Part shown: in pieces, positions 33,738 to 43,009 of the stretch | How positions within the stretch are numbered: position 1 is the stretch's first letter | Layout of the letters: the number at the start of each line of letters is the position of its first letter | NCBI GenBank assembly: GCA_963791805.1 | Contig: CAWBTU010000006.1 | Location: 1,240,001 to 1,304,000, forward strand | Direction of reading: 5' to 3' | From: JACMJL01 sp963791805 | GTDB lineage: Bacteria; Bacillota; Clostridia; Clostridiales; Clostridiaceae | Length of the DNA stretch: 64,000 bases | Notes under the pieces: generated by a model | Databases searched by the model: none | Seen by the model: only the letters and a program-made list of their open reading frames with translations | Told to the model about the DNA's origin: nothing | Position numbers and translations under genes: made by a program

Positions 33738-34343
33738 ATGAATAATGAAGAACTAAATAAGTATAAAAGTAGATTAATCAAAGAAAAAGAAAAAATTAAA
33801 GATACATTATCATTAATGAAGAAAAATCAAACCATAGACTCAAATTCTGAAATTTCATCTGAACTTTCTTTTTATGATAATCATCCAGGTGATTTAGGAG
33901 ATGAAATATATGATATAGAGAGAGGTAGGGCGTTAAAAGGAAACGAACTCTCTATTGTTAATAAAATTGATGTTGCTTTAGCATCCATCGAAAGTAAAAC
34001 ATATGGGATATGCAGAGAATGTGGCAAAAAGATATCAGAGGAAAGACTGGAATTTATTCCGTATGCTATTTATTGTATTAACTGTCAAAACAAAATTAGT
34101 GAAAGAAAACCTACTTCCAGCAAGGATAGGCCAATTGAAGAAACGGTGTTAGGAAAGCCTTTTGCATATGGCTATAATGATTATAAAAATGATACTCAAT
34201 TTGATGCAGAAGACAGTTATCAGGCTGTAGCAAGATATAACAATTTAAAGAACACAATTGATTATTATGAAGATGATGATGAGTATACAGACCCAATGGA
34301 AAGAATAAGTAATGAGCAGTATAAAAATCAGTTACCAGACTAG
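33738..34343 (+). CDS. TraR/DksA-type zinc finger protein (YteA-like)
   Basis: A 201-residue protein. ATG 33738 follows GGTGGGTGGT; the ATG at 33702 would add a hydrophobic stretch with no ribosome site. The helical N-terminal part (LNKYKSRLIKEKEKIKDTL) resembles the DksA coiled coil. The zinc finger reads CRECGKK ... CINCQNK near residues 93-118. The region DNHPGDLGDEIYDIERG is typical of YteA/YocK proteins. These are DksA-like and may act on RNA polymerase, in Bacillus mostly linked to sporulation. The C-terminal part is acidic. The frame overlaps the region before rluD. Confidence 0.85.
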   Translation: MNNEELNKYKSRLIKEKEKIKDTLSLMKKNQTIDSNSEISSELSFYDNHPGDLGDEIYDIERGRALKGNELSIVNKIDVALASIESKTYGICRECGKKISEERLEFIPYAIYCINCQNKISERKPTSSKDRPIEETVLGKPFAYGYNDYKNDTQFDAEDSYQAVARYNNLKNTIDYYEDDDEYTDPMERISNEQYKNQLPD

Positions 34344-34377
34344 AGAAGAGAAGTTAAAATATTGTGGGGGGATTTTT

Positions 34378-35289
34378 ATGAATAAAGTGGAATTTGAAGT
34401 GGATGAAATGTCTGTAGGCGCTAGAATAGATGTTTTTTTATCCTCCCAGTTTTGTGATAAATCTAGATCATATTTACAAGGAATTATTGAAACAGAGCAA
34501 GTTTTAGTTAATGGAAAAATTAAAAAGAGCAACTATAAATTAAGACTAGAAGATAGAATTGAAGTAGTTATTAGTGATCCTGTGGATTTAGGTGTATTAC
34601 CCGAAAAAATCCAACTAGATATTTTATTTGAGGATAGCGATTTAATTGTTATTAATAAAGCACAAGGAATGATAGTTCATCCAGCCAGTGGGGTTCAAAC
34701 AGGAACATTAGTAAATGCACTGCTTGCTCATTGCAAAGACCTATCAGGTATAAACGGTGTTATGAGACCAGGAATTGTACATAGGATAGATAAAGATACT
34801 TCTGGAGTTTTAGTTGTAGCTAAAAATGATTTGGCTCATAATAAATTATCACAGCAATTAAAGGATCATTCTATGACAAGAGAATATATTGCTTTAGTTG
34901 AAGGTGTTATTAAAAGTGATGAAGGAATAGTTGATGAACCTTTGGCAAGACACCCAAATCAAAGAGTGAAAATTGCAGTTGTCAAGGGTGGTAGACAATC
35001 AGTAACTCATTATCAAGTTTTGGAGAGATTCAAAGAGTATACACTTATAAAATGTATACTTGAAACTGGAAGAACGCATCAAATAAGGGTGCATATGGCT
35101 TATGTTGGACATCCACTAGTTGGAGACCCAGTATATGGTTATAAGAAACAAAAATTTTCTTTAGTTGGTCAAGCACTTCATGCCCAAAAGCTAGGATTTA
35201 TTCATCCGACCAGTGGTGAATATATGGAATTTCAATCGCCACTACCAGAATATTTTAATAAACTTATCAACAACTTGAAAATATATTGA
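34378..35289 (+). CDS. RluA/RluD family pseudouridine synthase
   Basis: A 303-residue enzyme. ATG 34378 follows TGGGGGGA; the open frame upstream to 34312 overlaps the previous gene. An N-terminal S4 domain (GARIDVFLSS ... VLVNGKIKKSNYKLR) is followed by the catalytic domain with HRIDKDTSGVLVVAKN, where the Asp of RxDKxTSG is the nucleophile, and ETGRTHQIRVHMAYVGHPLVGDPVYG (core GRTHQIRVH). It converts uridines to pseudouridine, probably in 23S rRNA. In Bacillus the equivalent (ylyB) also precedes pyrR. Confidence 0.94.
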   Translation: MNKVEFEVDEMSVGARIDVFLSSQFCDKSRSYLQGIIETEQVLVNGKIKKSNYKLRLEDRIEVVISDPVDLGVLPEKIQLDILFEDSDLIVINKAQGMIVHPASGVQTGTLVNALLAHCKDLSGINGVMRPGIVHRIDKDTSGVLVVAKNDLAHNKLSQQLKDHSMTREYIALVEGVIKSDEGIVDEPLARHPNQRVKIAVVKGGRQSVTHYQVLERFKEYTLIKCILETGRTHQIRVHMAYVGHPLVGDPVYGYKKQKFSLVGQALHAQKLGFIHPTSGEYMEFQSPLPEYFNKLINNLKIY

Positions 35290-35331
35290 ATTTTGAATAA
35301 TACTGTGTTATTATTCAGATAAGTTAATACC

Positions 35332-35410
35332 TTTAAATGATCCAGAGAGGTCATAAGGCTAATACAAAGACATTTTAAATAATTGCCTTACCTTCTGGGG
35401 GGCTTTTTTG
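35332..35410 (+). promoter_or_regulatory. PyrR-type attenuator leader before pyrR
   Basis: The leader holds CCAGAGAGG (35342-35350), the conserved PyrR-binding core. CCAGA, AGGT and AAGGC on this side can pair with TCTGG, ACCT and GCCTT at 35385-35398, and GGGGCTTTTTTG follows as a terminator tail. PyrR, encoded just downstream, binds such RNA when UMP is high and lets transcription stop. An 8-bp hairpin (GAATAATA/TATTATTC, 35295-35316) lies further upstream. The exact alternative pairings should be folded. Confidence 0.65.
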
Positions 35411-35442
35411 TTTGACTAAAAACAGAGTTGGGGGGTTATGTT

Positions 35443-35979
35443 ATGAAATTAAAGGCAGTGCTTTTGGATGAGAAATCAATGGATAGGACTATCACAAGAA
35501 TGGCACATGAAATTATTGAGAAAAACAAAGGTGTAGAAGATATTGTTCTTGTAGGAATAAAGACAAGAGGAACACCTTTGGCCAGGAGAATAGCTGACAA
35601 GATAGAAAATATTGAGGGCATTAAATTAGAAGTTGGAAGTGTAGATATTTCTTTATATAGAGACGATCTTACAACTTTAAACGATCAACCCATTATTAAT
35701 AGAAAAGATATTGATATTAAAGTAAAAGATAAAATTGTTATTTTAGTTGATGATGTTCTATATACTGGAAGGACTGCAAGAGCAGCTATTGATGCTGTTA
35801 TTTTTGAAGGGAGACCTAAAATGATTCAACTAGCTACTTTTATTGATAGGGGACATAGGGAGTTACCAATAAGAGCAGATTTTGTTGGTAAAAATGTACC
35901 AACTTCCAGCAATGAGTTGATTTCTGTAGAACTTTTTGAAATTGATAAAAAAGAGGCTGTGAAAATTTACGAACTATAA
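35443..35979 (+). CDS. pyrR: Bifunctional pyr operon regulator / uracil phosphoribosyltransferase PyrR
   Basis: A 178-residue protein. ATG 35443 follows GTTGGGGGGTT. It has the PRPP-binding loop VILVDDVLYTGRTARAA and IDRGHRELPIRADFVGKNVPTS in part (RGHRELPI), both typical of PyrR. It binds the RNA leader of pyr genes and also makes UMP from uracil and PRPP. It lies behind a PyrR-type leader and before the uracil permease, so the pair is a pyrimidine salvage unit under feedback control. Confidence 0.96.
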   Translation: MKLKAVLLDEKSMDRTITRMAHEIIEKNKGVEDIVLVGIKTRGTPLARRIADKIENIEGIKLEVGSVDISLYRDDLTTLNDQPIINRKDIDIKVKDKIVILVDDVLYTGRTARAAIDAVIFEGRPKMIQLATFIDRGHRELPIRADFVGKNVPTSSNELISVELFEIDKKEAVKIYEL

Positions 35980-36011
35980 TTTAATAATAAAAGCTTAATG
36001 GAGGAATACTA

Positions 36012-37328
36012 ATGAAAAAAGACGAAAAAAGTTTTGTTGATGTTGATGAAAAATTACCTTTACTTGAAATGATACCTTTAAGTTTCCAGCATTTATTTGC
36101 AATGTTTGGTGCAACAGTTTTAGTTCCATTAATTTTTGGAATTGATCCTGCTATAGTACTTTTAATGAATGGTATAGGAACTATTTTGTACAGTATTATT
36201 ACTAAAGGCAAAATACCTGCATACTTAGGATCAAGTTTTGCGTTCTTAGCACCTACCGCTGTTATTATGGGTAATACCCATGATTTCGCATCGGCACAGT
36301 GTGGATTCATTTTTTTTGGGGTATTCTTTGTTGTAGTATCCTTTATAGTTAAACGTTTTGGAATTAAGTGGATTGATGTAGTAATGCCACCAGCAGTAAT
36401 GGGTTCAGTAGTTGCAGTAATTGGACTTGAATTAGCACCTAATGCAGCTCGTCAAGCTGGACTTGCAGCTCCTGTAACTAACGTAGGAAGTGTTGTTAAA
36501 ACTTTTAATCCAGATTATAAAGTAATTTTAGTATCAATGTTTACACTAGGTGTTGGTGTAATAGGAACTGTTGTTTTTAGAAAGTTTCTAAAAATTATTC
36601 CAATATTAATATCTGTTGTAGCTGGTTATCTTTTTGCATGGGCAATGGATATGGTTAAATTTCAAGGTATTTATGATGCTAAGTGGTTTAGGGTTCCAAC
36701 TTTTTCAGCTCCATCCTTTGATTCACATGCTATTTTTATTATAGCTCCAGCCTGTTTAGTTGTTCTAGCTGAGCATATTGGTCATTTAATAGTAACTGGA
36801 AATATTACGGGTAGAGATATGATGGAAGATCCAGGACTACATAGATCACTTTTAGCAGACGGAATATCAAATATTCTTTCTGGCTTTGCTGGTTCTTCTC
36901 CGAATACTACATATGGAGAAAACATAGGAGTAATGGCAATCACTAGAGTTTATTCTGTTTGGGTAATCAGAGGAGCAGCTATTCTTGCTATTGGATTCTC
37001 CTTTATAGGCAAAATATCTGCTGCAATTCAGTCAATACCTGACCCTGTAATGGGCGGCGTAACTATATTATTATATGGTGTTATTGCTACTTCAGGTATT
37101 AGAATGCTAGTAGAGAGTAAAGTAGATTTTAGCAAGAACTATAATATGGTGCTAGCTGCTGTAACTTTTGTTATCGGGGTTAGTGGTGCTTCTGTTAAGC
37201 TAGGAAGTTCTAAAGTAGAATTAAAAGGTATGTCCTTTGCGGCAGTAGTAGGAATGTCTTTATCAATAATATTTTACATATTGGGTAAGCTTGGATTAAT
37301 GAACGAAGAATATAAACCTAATAACTAA
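36012..37328 (+). CDS. uraA: Uracil permease (NCS2/UraA family)
   Basis: A 438-residue membrane transporter with about fourteen hydrophobic segments. The start reads PLLEMIPLSFQHLFAMFGATVLVP in part, with the QHLFAMFGA motif of the nucleobase:cation symporter-2 family. GSSFAFLAP, the substrate-binding AEHIGHL and PNTTYGENIGVMA follow, all typical of uracil permeases. TGGAGGA precedes the ATG. Cotranscribed with pyrR over a 32-base gap and closed by a terminator. Confidence 0.95.
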   Translation: MKKDEKSFVDVDEKLPLLEMIPLSFQHLFAMFGATVLVPLIFGIDPAIVLLMNGIGTILYSIITKGKIPAYLGSSFAFLAPTAVIMGNTHDFASAQCGFIFFGVFFVVVSFIVKRFGIKWIDVVMPPAVMGSVVAVIGLELAPNAARQAGLAAPVTNVGSVVKTFNPDYKVILVSMFTLGVGVIGTVVFRKFLKIIPILISVVAGYLFAWAMDMVKFQGIYDAKWFRVPTFSAPSFDSHAIFIIAPACLVVLAEHIGHLIVTGNITGRDMMEDPGLHRSLLADGISNILSGFAGSSPNTTYGENIGVMAITRVYSVWVIRGAAILAIGFSFIGKISAAIQSIPDPVMGGVTILLYGVIATSGIRMLVESKVDFSKNYNMVLAAVTFVIGVSGASVKLGSSKVELKGMSFAAVVGMSLSIIFYILGKLGLMNEEYKPNN

Positions 37329-37339
37329 ATTGATTTTTT

Positions 37340-37374
37340 AAAGGCTTTATAATTTTAAAGCCTTTTCTTTTTTT
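37340..37374 (+). terminator. Terminator of pyrR-uraA
   Basis: AAAGGCTTTA and TAAAGCCTTT form a perfect 10-bp stem, followed by TCTTTTTTT. Confidence 0.9.
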
Positions 37375-37467
37375 GATTAAACTATATAATTAGGCATATG
37401 AAAGAAAGTAATTTTTGGAATACACTACATACTAAATATTTATAGGTGTAGAGTGGAGGGGATTATC

Positions 37468-38232
37468 ATGAGGATTTATTCTTGGAATGTAAATGGGTTA
37501 AGGGCAATTTCTAAAAAAGGTTTTTTTCAGTGGATTGAAGAAGAAAATCCGGATATAGTATGTATTCAGGAAACAAAACTTCAAGAGGACCAGTTGAATG
37601 ATGAAATAAAAAATATAAACGGATATAAGGCTTACTTCAGCTTTGCAGAGAAGAAAGGATATAGTGGGGTTGCAACTTACACTAAAAAGGAACCTATTTC
37701 TGTAAAGCATGGATTAGGGATAGAGAGTTTTGATTCTGAAGGAAGGATACTTGAAACAGAATTCGAAGAGTTTATCTTATTAAATATTTATTTCCCTAAT
37801 GGACAGAGGGATGAAGAACGGTTAAAATATAAGATGGATTTTTATGATGCTTTATTGGTATATTGTAATAATCTTGTTTCAGAGGGGAAGAAACTTTTAA
37901 TCTGTGGTGATTATAATACAGCTCATACTGAAATAGATATAAAAAATGCTAAAGCTAATGAAAAAACCTCTGGCTTTTTACCTATGGAAAGAGAATGGTT
38001 AGATAAGTTTATTAATAATGGATATAGTGATACTTTTAGGGCACTAAATCCTGAGGAAATAAAATACTCCTGGTGGAGTTATATGTTTAAAGCTAGAGAG
38101 AGAAATACAGGATGGAGAATTGATTATCACTTTGTGTCAAATAATTTGCTTTCACAAGTTAAAAAGGCAAGCATTTTAAATGAAGTTATGGGTTCTGATC
38201 ACTGTCCAGTAATGGTTGAAATAAAAGATTAG
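37468..38232 (+). CDS. xth: Exodeoxyribonuclease III
   Basis: A 254-residue endonuclease/exonuclease/phosphatase-fold enzyme. ATG 37468 follows TGGAGGGG. Motifs are SWNVNGLRA, CIQETKLQ with the metal-binding Glu, GRILETEF, NIYFPNGQ, ICGDYNTAHTEIDI (Asp and Asn of the active site), WRIDYHFVS and GSDHCPVMVE with the catalytic Asp-His. It cleaves at abasic sites in base excision repair. The next gene starts 11 bases on. Confidence 0.96.
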   Translation: MRIYSWNVNGLRAISKKGFFQWIEEENPDIVCIQETKLQEDQLNDEIKNINGYKAYFSFAEKKGYSGVATYTKKEPISVKHGLGIESFDSEGRILETEFEEFILLNIYFPNGQRDEERLKYKMDFYDALLVYCNNLVSEGKKLLICGDYNTAHTEIDIKNAKANEKTSGFLPMEREWLDKFINNGYSDTFRALNPEEIKYSWWSYMFKARERNTGWRIDYHFVSNNLLSQVKKASILNEVMGSDHCPVMVEIKD

Positions 38233-38243
38233 GAGATGTGCAA

Positions 38244-39359
38244 ATGGACTTTAAAATAATTGCTACTACAACTTTTGGATTAGAAGCAGTAACTGCAAAA
38301 GAACTTAAGAAATTAGGCTATGAGGATTTAGTGCTTGAAAATGGTAAAGTTACCTTTGAAGGTGATGAAATGGATATAGCTATTTGTAATATTTGGCTTA
38401 GAACTGCAGATAGAATTCTTATTCAAATGGCTCAATTTGAAGCTAGAAGCTTTGAAGAGTTATTTCAAGGAACTTTAGCTGTAAATTGGGGAGAATACAT
38501 CCCAGAGAATGGCATGATGCATATTACTGGTAAATCAATTAAATCTCAACTTCACAGTGTTCCCGACTGTCAAGGTATAGTAAAAAAAGCTGTAGTTGAA
38601 GGTATGAAAAATACATATAAAAAAGATTGGTTTGAAGAAGATGGTCCAGTTTATAAAATTGAAGTAGGAATACTAAAGGACTTAGTTACATTAACAATGG
38701 ATACTACTGGTCCAGGGTTACATAAAAGAGGATACAGGAATTTAGCTGGTGAGGCGCCAATGAAAGAAACTCTAGCAGCTGCATTAGTTTTATTAAGCGA
38801 TTGGAACACTTCCAAGGAGCTCGCTGATCCTATGTGTGGTTCAGGCACAATCGCTATAGAGGCAGCACTAATAGGAAAAAATATTGCACCAGGAATTAAT
38901 AGAATCTTTGTATGTGAGCAATGGCCAATAATGCCAAAGGATATATGGGAACAAGTTCGTGATGGTGCTAAAAAAGCTATAAACAATGAAGAATTTAGAA
39001 TATTAGCATCAGATATCGATGGAAGCGTTCTGAAAACTGCCAGAGAAAATGCAGTGAAGGCTGGTGTAGATAATTACATTGCTTTCCAAAGGCTTCCTAT
39101 GGAAGAGTTTAGTTCAAAAAAGAAAAAAGGATGTATTATTTCTAATCCACCCTATGGAGAAAGAATTGGCGAAAAAGAGCAATTGGAGAAATTGTACATT
39201 AATCTGGGAAAGATGTACAGAAACCTTGATAATTGGTCATGTTTTACTATAACTGCCTTTGAAGATTTTCAGAAATTTTTTGGCGCAAAGGCTGATAAAA
39301 ATAGAAAGCTTTATAATGGAAGAATACTTTGTTACTATTATCAATATCTAAGTAAATAA
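38244..39359 (+). CDS. THUMP-domain class I SAM-dependent RNA methyltransferase (RlmL/YpsC type)
   Basis: A 371-residue enzyme. ATG 38244 follows AGGAGATG. The N-terminus carries a ferredoxin-like plus THUMP domain (TTFGLEAVTAKELKKLGY). The catalytic domain has LADPMCGSGTIAIEAALIGKNIAPG in part (DPMCGSGT as SAM motif) and the N-methyltransferase motif SNPPYGERIG. The family forms N2-methylguanosine in rRNA, most likely at the 23S position of RlmL. Shares a bidirectional terminator with rqcH. Confidence 0.92.
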   Translation: MDFKIIATTTFGLEAVTAKELKKLGYEDLVLENGKVTFEGDEMDIAICNIWLRTADRILIQMAQFEARSFEELFQGTLAVNWGEYIPENGMMHITGKSIKSQLHSVPDCQGIVKKAVVEGMKNTYKKDWFEEDGPVYKIEVGILKDLVTLTMDTTGPGLHKRGYRNLAGEAPMKETLAAALVLLSDWNTSKELADPMCGSGTIAIEAALIGKNIAPGINRIFVCEQWPIMPKDIWEQVRDGAKKAINNEEFRILASDIDGSVLKTARENAVKAGVDNYIAFQRLPMEEFSSKKKKGCIISNPPYGERIGEKEQLEKLYINLGKMYRNLDNWSCFTITAFEDFQKFFGAKADKNRKLYNGRILCYYYQYLSK

Positions 39360-39368
39360 GAGTATGAA

Positions 39369-39401
39369 AAAACCACTGTGCAAAATTAGCACAGTGGTTT
39401 T
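39369..39401. terminator. Bidirectional terminator between the methyltransferase gene and rqcH
   Basis: AAAACCACTGTGC and GCACAGTGGTTTT form a perfect 13-bp stem with a 7-nt loop; A-tract and T-tract on the two sides serve both strands. Confidence 0.92.
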
Positions 39402-39402
39402 A

Positions 39403-41148
39403 CTATTTGGATTCTTTTAGTCCAAGATCTTCAGGACTTTTAGGATCACTTAATATTGTTTTATTAGTATAGTAAATTACCATTCCTGGTTTTGCTCCAG
39501 TTGGTTTTTTTACATTTTTCACTTCCGTGTAGTCAACTTCAACTTTACTTGACTCTCTAGATTTACTATAAAAAGCAGCAAGTGCCCCTGCCTCAGATAA
39601 GGTTTTATCAGGTATATCCCCAAATTTTTTAATAATAACATGGGAGCCTGGAATATTTTTTGTGTGGAGCCAAAGATCATGTTTATCTGCTAGTTTTAAT
39701 GTTAGTGCATCATTTTGAAAATTATTTTTACCTACGTAAATATCAATTCCATCAGAGGAGATATAATGCATTGGCTTAGATGCCTTTATTTTCTTGTTTT
39801 TGTCAGCCTTTTTAAACTTTATATAACCAGTTTCCATCAATTCTTTTCTAATTTCTTCGATTTCTTCATATGTATCAGCATTTTTTATATTTGTAAAAAC
39901 TGAATTTAGGTATTCTAATTCTTCCTCAGAATTTTTAATTTGTACTAATGCAGCTTCCTCAGCTTTTTTTAACTTGCTGTATTTTTTGAAGTAAGTTTGA
40001 ATATTTTCTGAAGCAGATTTAGTTATATCTAGTTTAATATCAATGTATTCTTCGTTTTCTGAATAGTAATTTAGAACATTTATTATTGCCATACCTGGAG
40101 TAATACTATAAATGTTTGCTGTTAGCAGCTCGCCAATAATCTTATAATTATTTTTATCATTACATTCATTAAGAGTGCTCTCCAATATTTTCATTTTTTT
40201 ATTACATCTATCAAGGTTTGTATTCAGTAACCTTTGTAAGTCTGAACTTTTAGAATTAAGTCTATTAAATTTATCCTTTTCATAGTAGAAATCTTGTAAC
40301 AGCATTGAAGGGGAACTGTATGATTTTTTTTCTAAATTGTTCAGGGTAGATAAATTAAAACAGTAAAAATCTATTACTTTATTATTTTCAGCGTAAATGT
40401 TGAACTCAAAGCCTTCTCTTTTAATTCTATCAAAAGTATTTTGAGAAAAAGCAAATAAATTTTCTATGGTGTCGTTTGAATTGTAAGCATCTTGGATTGT
40501 ATATTCAGACATCATGTCTTTAGAAAAGGGAAAGCTTACACCAGTGAAAACATTGGAAAATATCTTATCATCTATATCTAAATTATTAGAGGTATAAAAT
40601 TTGCGAAAATCTTCTAATTGAAAATCTAAAGGGTTAAGTTTAACTGAAGCTGGTGGAGATATGTACTTCAGCCCAGGATATATGGATCTTACTGAATTAA
40701 TATCAGGAGTAATATGTTTAATACTATCCATTATCATTTTATCTCTATCTCGTACTAGCGTAATATTGCTATGCCTGCCCATTATTTCAATTATTAATGA
40801 ATAAATACTATCAAAGCCGAGTTCATCAATGCTTTCAAAATCAATAATTACAATCCTGTCAGTGCTAACTTGCCTAATGTCAACAATCTTTGCCCCACCT
40901 AAGTATTTTCTTAATATCATGCAAAACATAGGTGCAGTAATTGGATTAGGCTTATTTGTAGTTGTAAAGTGAATTTTGGGATATGTAGAACTAGCACTAA
41001 TTAAAAGCTTATTTGTTGTTTTAGCACTTCTTATATTTAAAATTATTTCATCTTTTTCTGGTTGATTTATCTTTTCTATTTTCCCGTGAATAAGTTCTCT
41101 TTTTAATTCATTTATGATGCTATATAAAAAAATACCGTCTAATGCCAT
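39403..41148 (-). CDS. rqcH: Ribosome quality control factor RqcH (NFACT / fibronectin-binding family)
   Basis: A 581-residue protein. The start at 41148 follows GAAAGGATG on the minus strand and gives MALDGIFLYSIINEL, the usual NFACT start. The NFACT-N domain (APMFCMILRKYLGG, EIMGRHSNITLV) is followed by a coiled-coil middle (about 290-430) and the NFACT-R domain with DLWLHTKNIPGSHVII. RqcH binds 60S-like stalled 50S-peptidyl-tRNA and adds C-terminal alanine tails; older annotations call it a fibronectin-binding protein. It is transcribed alone. Confidence 0.95.
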   Translation of the reverse strand: MALDGIFLYSIINELKRELIHGKIEKINQPEKDEIILNIRSAKTTNKLLISASSTYPKIHFTTTNKPNPITAPMFCMILRKYLGGAKIVDIRQVSTDRIVIIDFESIDELGFDSIYSLIIEIMGRHSNITLVRDRDKMIMDSIKHITPDINSVRSIYPGLKYISPPASVKLNPLDFQLEDFRKFYTSNNLDIDDKIFSNVFTGVSFPFSKDMMSEYTIQDAYNSNDTIENLFAFSQNTFDRIKREGFEFNIYAENNKVIDFYCFNLSTLNNLEKKSYSSPSMLLQDFYYEKDKFNRLNSKSSDLQRLLNTNLDRCNKKMKILESTLNECNDKNNYKIIGELLTANIYSITPGMAIINVLNYYSENEEYIDIKLDITKSASENIQTYFKKYSKLKKAEEAALVQIKNSEEELEYLNSVFTNIKNADTYEEIEEIRKELMETGYIKFKKADKNKKIKASKPMHYISSDGIDIYVGKNNFQNDALTLKLADKHDLWLHTKNIPGSHVIIKKFGDIPDKTLSEAGALAAFYSKSRESSKVEVDYTEVKNVKKPTGAKPGMVIYYTNKTILSDPKSPEDLGLKESK

Positions 41149-41291
41149 GAAAATCATCCTTTCAAATTAACACAATTACACAATAATATTATTTAAATCA
41201 GTATAGCATTTAATAGTTTCGAAATAAAGAAAGAAAAAATTCAAATAATTTTTGTTAAGGTGATTAAAAAAAATCAATATAGATATAATAC

Positions 41292-42989
41292 ATGAATGAA
41301 GCCTACATAGTGCAGATGGGAGTGGTTAGTATAAACACTAAATTTGAGGAGGTACTAATAAAAGAAAGCCTAATTTCATTAGCTCAGTTAGACTACATGA
41401 AAGAACAATGTAAGGATTCTGGAATTCCAATCACAGAAGTTCTAATTAACAACGGTATGATTAATAAAAAAACTATAATAAGTATTTTAGAAAGCAAATT
41501 CAATATCTCATATGTAGATTTAGATAACACTGAAATTGATTATGGGGCAACAGAATTGATTACAAAAGAAATTGCAGCTAAGCATTGTGCTTTTGCTTAT
41601 AGAGTCCAAGGAAAATACTTATTAGTGGTAATGGCAAATCCTTTTGATTTGTTAGCTATTAATAGTATTAAGTTTGTATCAGGTAAAGAAATTAGAACAT
41701 GTGTAGGAAATAAAGAACAAATAGTTTCATATGTAGAAAAGTATTATGAAAGACAGTCAACCGAAAGAGTGCTAGAAGGTTTAAAATCACAGGAGTTTTA
41801 TAGTTTAGAAGAGGATACTAGCAAGCAAGCTAGTGACGAGATTCATAATGCACCTGTGGTTAGATTAGTTGATTACATAATTAATCAGTCTGTTTTAAGG
41901 AATGCAAGTGATATTCATATTGAACCCTTTGAAAAATTGATACGTGTAAGATTAAGAGTTGATGGTACACTAACTGAACTTATAGAACTTCCCATTAAAA
42001 TTCAAGCAATGGTATTAACTAGAATTAAAATCATGAGCAATCTAGAGATATCGGAAAAAAGGACTCCTCAAGATGGAAAGTTTCAGCATTATGTAAAGGA
42101 AATACAATATGATTTTAGAGTTTCCATAATACCAACAGTATATGGAGAGAAAATTGTTATTAGAATTTTATATAAAAATGGAATTGATTTAAAATTAGAG
42201 GCACTGGGATTTGAAAATAAAAATATAACAATTATCAATGAGATATTAATGCATTCTAGTGGGATGGTTTTAATTACAGGACCAACAGGGAGCGGTAAGT
42301 CAACAACATTGTATTCTATGCTTAACCTTTTGAACAAAAATGATAAGAATATTATCACCATTGAAGATCCAGTGGAATGTTTTCTTTTTGGTATCAATCA
42401 AATTAATGTTAATTCTAAGGTAGGATTGAATTTTGCTAGCGGATTACGTAGCATGTTACGACAAGATCCAGATATTATTATGGTAGGGGAAATAAGAGAT
42501 ACAGAAACTGCAGAAATTGCAGTTCGTGCTGCAATTACAGGGCATTTAGTTATCTCAACTTTGCACACTAGAGATGCACCTGGTTCAATTTCAAGATTAA
42601 AAGAGATGGGTGTACCAAATTATCTACTTTCAGATTCCTTAATTGCAGTAATAGCACAAAGGTTAGTTAGAAAAATATGTCCATTTTGCAAATATGAATA
42701 TTCTACTAGTGATATAGAAATCAAATATTTAAGGAAGCACATGGCATTACATAAGGGCGCTGGTTGCAACAAGTGTAATAATACTGGTTATTCTGGCAGA
42801 ATGGCAGTCTATGAAATTATGTATATTGATGAAAGCCAAAGGAGAATAATAGCTAGTTCTGGTAATGTGGATAAAATAAGAGAGTATGCCTGTAGCCAAG
42901 GAATAAACTCTTTGAAAGACGAGTGTTTAACGCTACTAGAACAAGGTATTACAACTTTTGATGAATACTTAAAATTAGCCTATGATTAA
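41292..42989 (+). CDS. pilB: Type IV pilus/type II secretion assembly ATPase (PilB/GspE)
   Basis: A hexameric ATPase of up to 565 residues. An N-terminal MshEN-type domain (FEEVLIKESLISLAQLDY) is followed by the ATPase core: Walker A TGPTGSGKSTT near 330, Walker B DPDIIMVGEIRD, a His box, and the zinc-binding CPFC ... CNKC motif near 460-490, as in extension ATPases. The start is uncertain. ATG 41292 has no ribosome site and lies just 2 bases after a TATAAT. ATG 41316 or GTG 41322 would fit a promoter there better. It is the first of ten genes for pilus or pseudopilus assembly. No retraction ATPase PilT or prepilin peptidase is encoded here. Confidence 0.93.
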   Translation: MNEAYIVQMGVVSINTKFEEVLIKESLISLAQLDYMKEQCKDSGIPITEVLINNGMINKKTIISILESKFNISYVDLDNTEIDYGATELITKEIAAKHCAFAYRVQGKYLLVVMANPFDLLAINSIKFVSGKEIRTCVGNKEQIVSYVEKYYERQSTERVLEGLKSQEFYSLEEDTSKQASDEIHNAPVVRLVDYIINQSVLRNASDIHIEPFEKLIRVRLRVDGTLTELIELPIKIQAMVLTRIKIMSNLEISEKRTPQDGKFQHYVKEIQYDFRVSIIPTVYGEKIVIRILYKNGIDLKLEALGFENKNITIINEILMHSSGMVLITGPTGSGKSTTLYSMLNLLNKNDKNIITIEDPVECFLFGINQINVNSKVGLNFASGLRSMLRQDPDIIMVGEIRDTETAEIAVRAAITGHLVISTLHTRDAPGSISRLKEMGVPNYLLSDSLIAVIAQRLVRKICPFCKYEYSTSDIEIKYLRKHMALHKGAGCNKCNNTGYSGRMAVYEIMYIDESQRRIIASSGNVDKIREYACSQGINSLKDECLTLLEQGITTFDEYLKLAYD

Positions 42990-43009
42990 TAGTTTTTCGG
43001 GGGTATATT

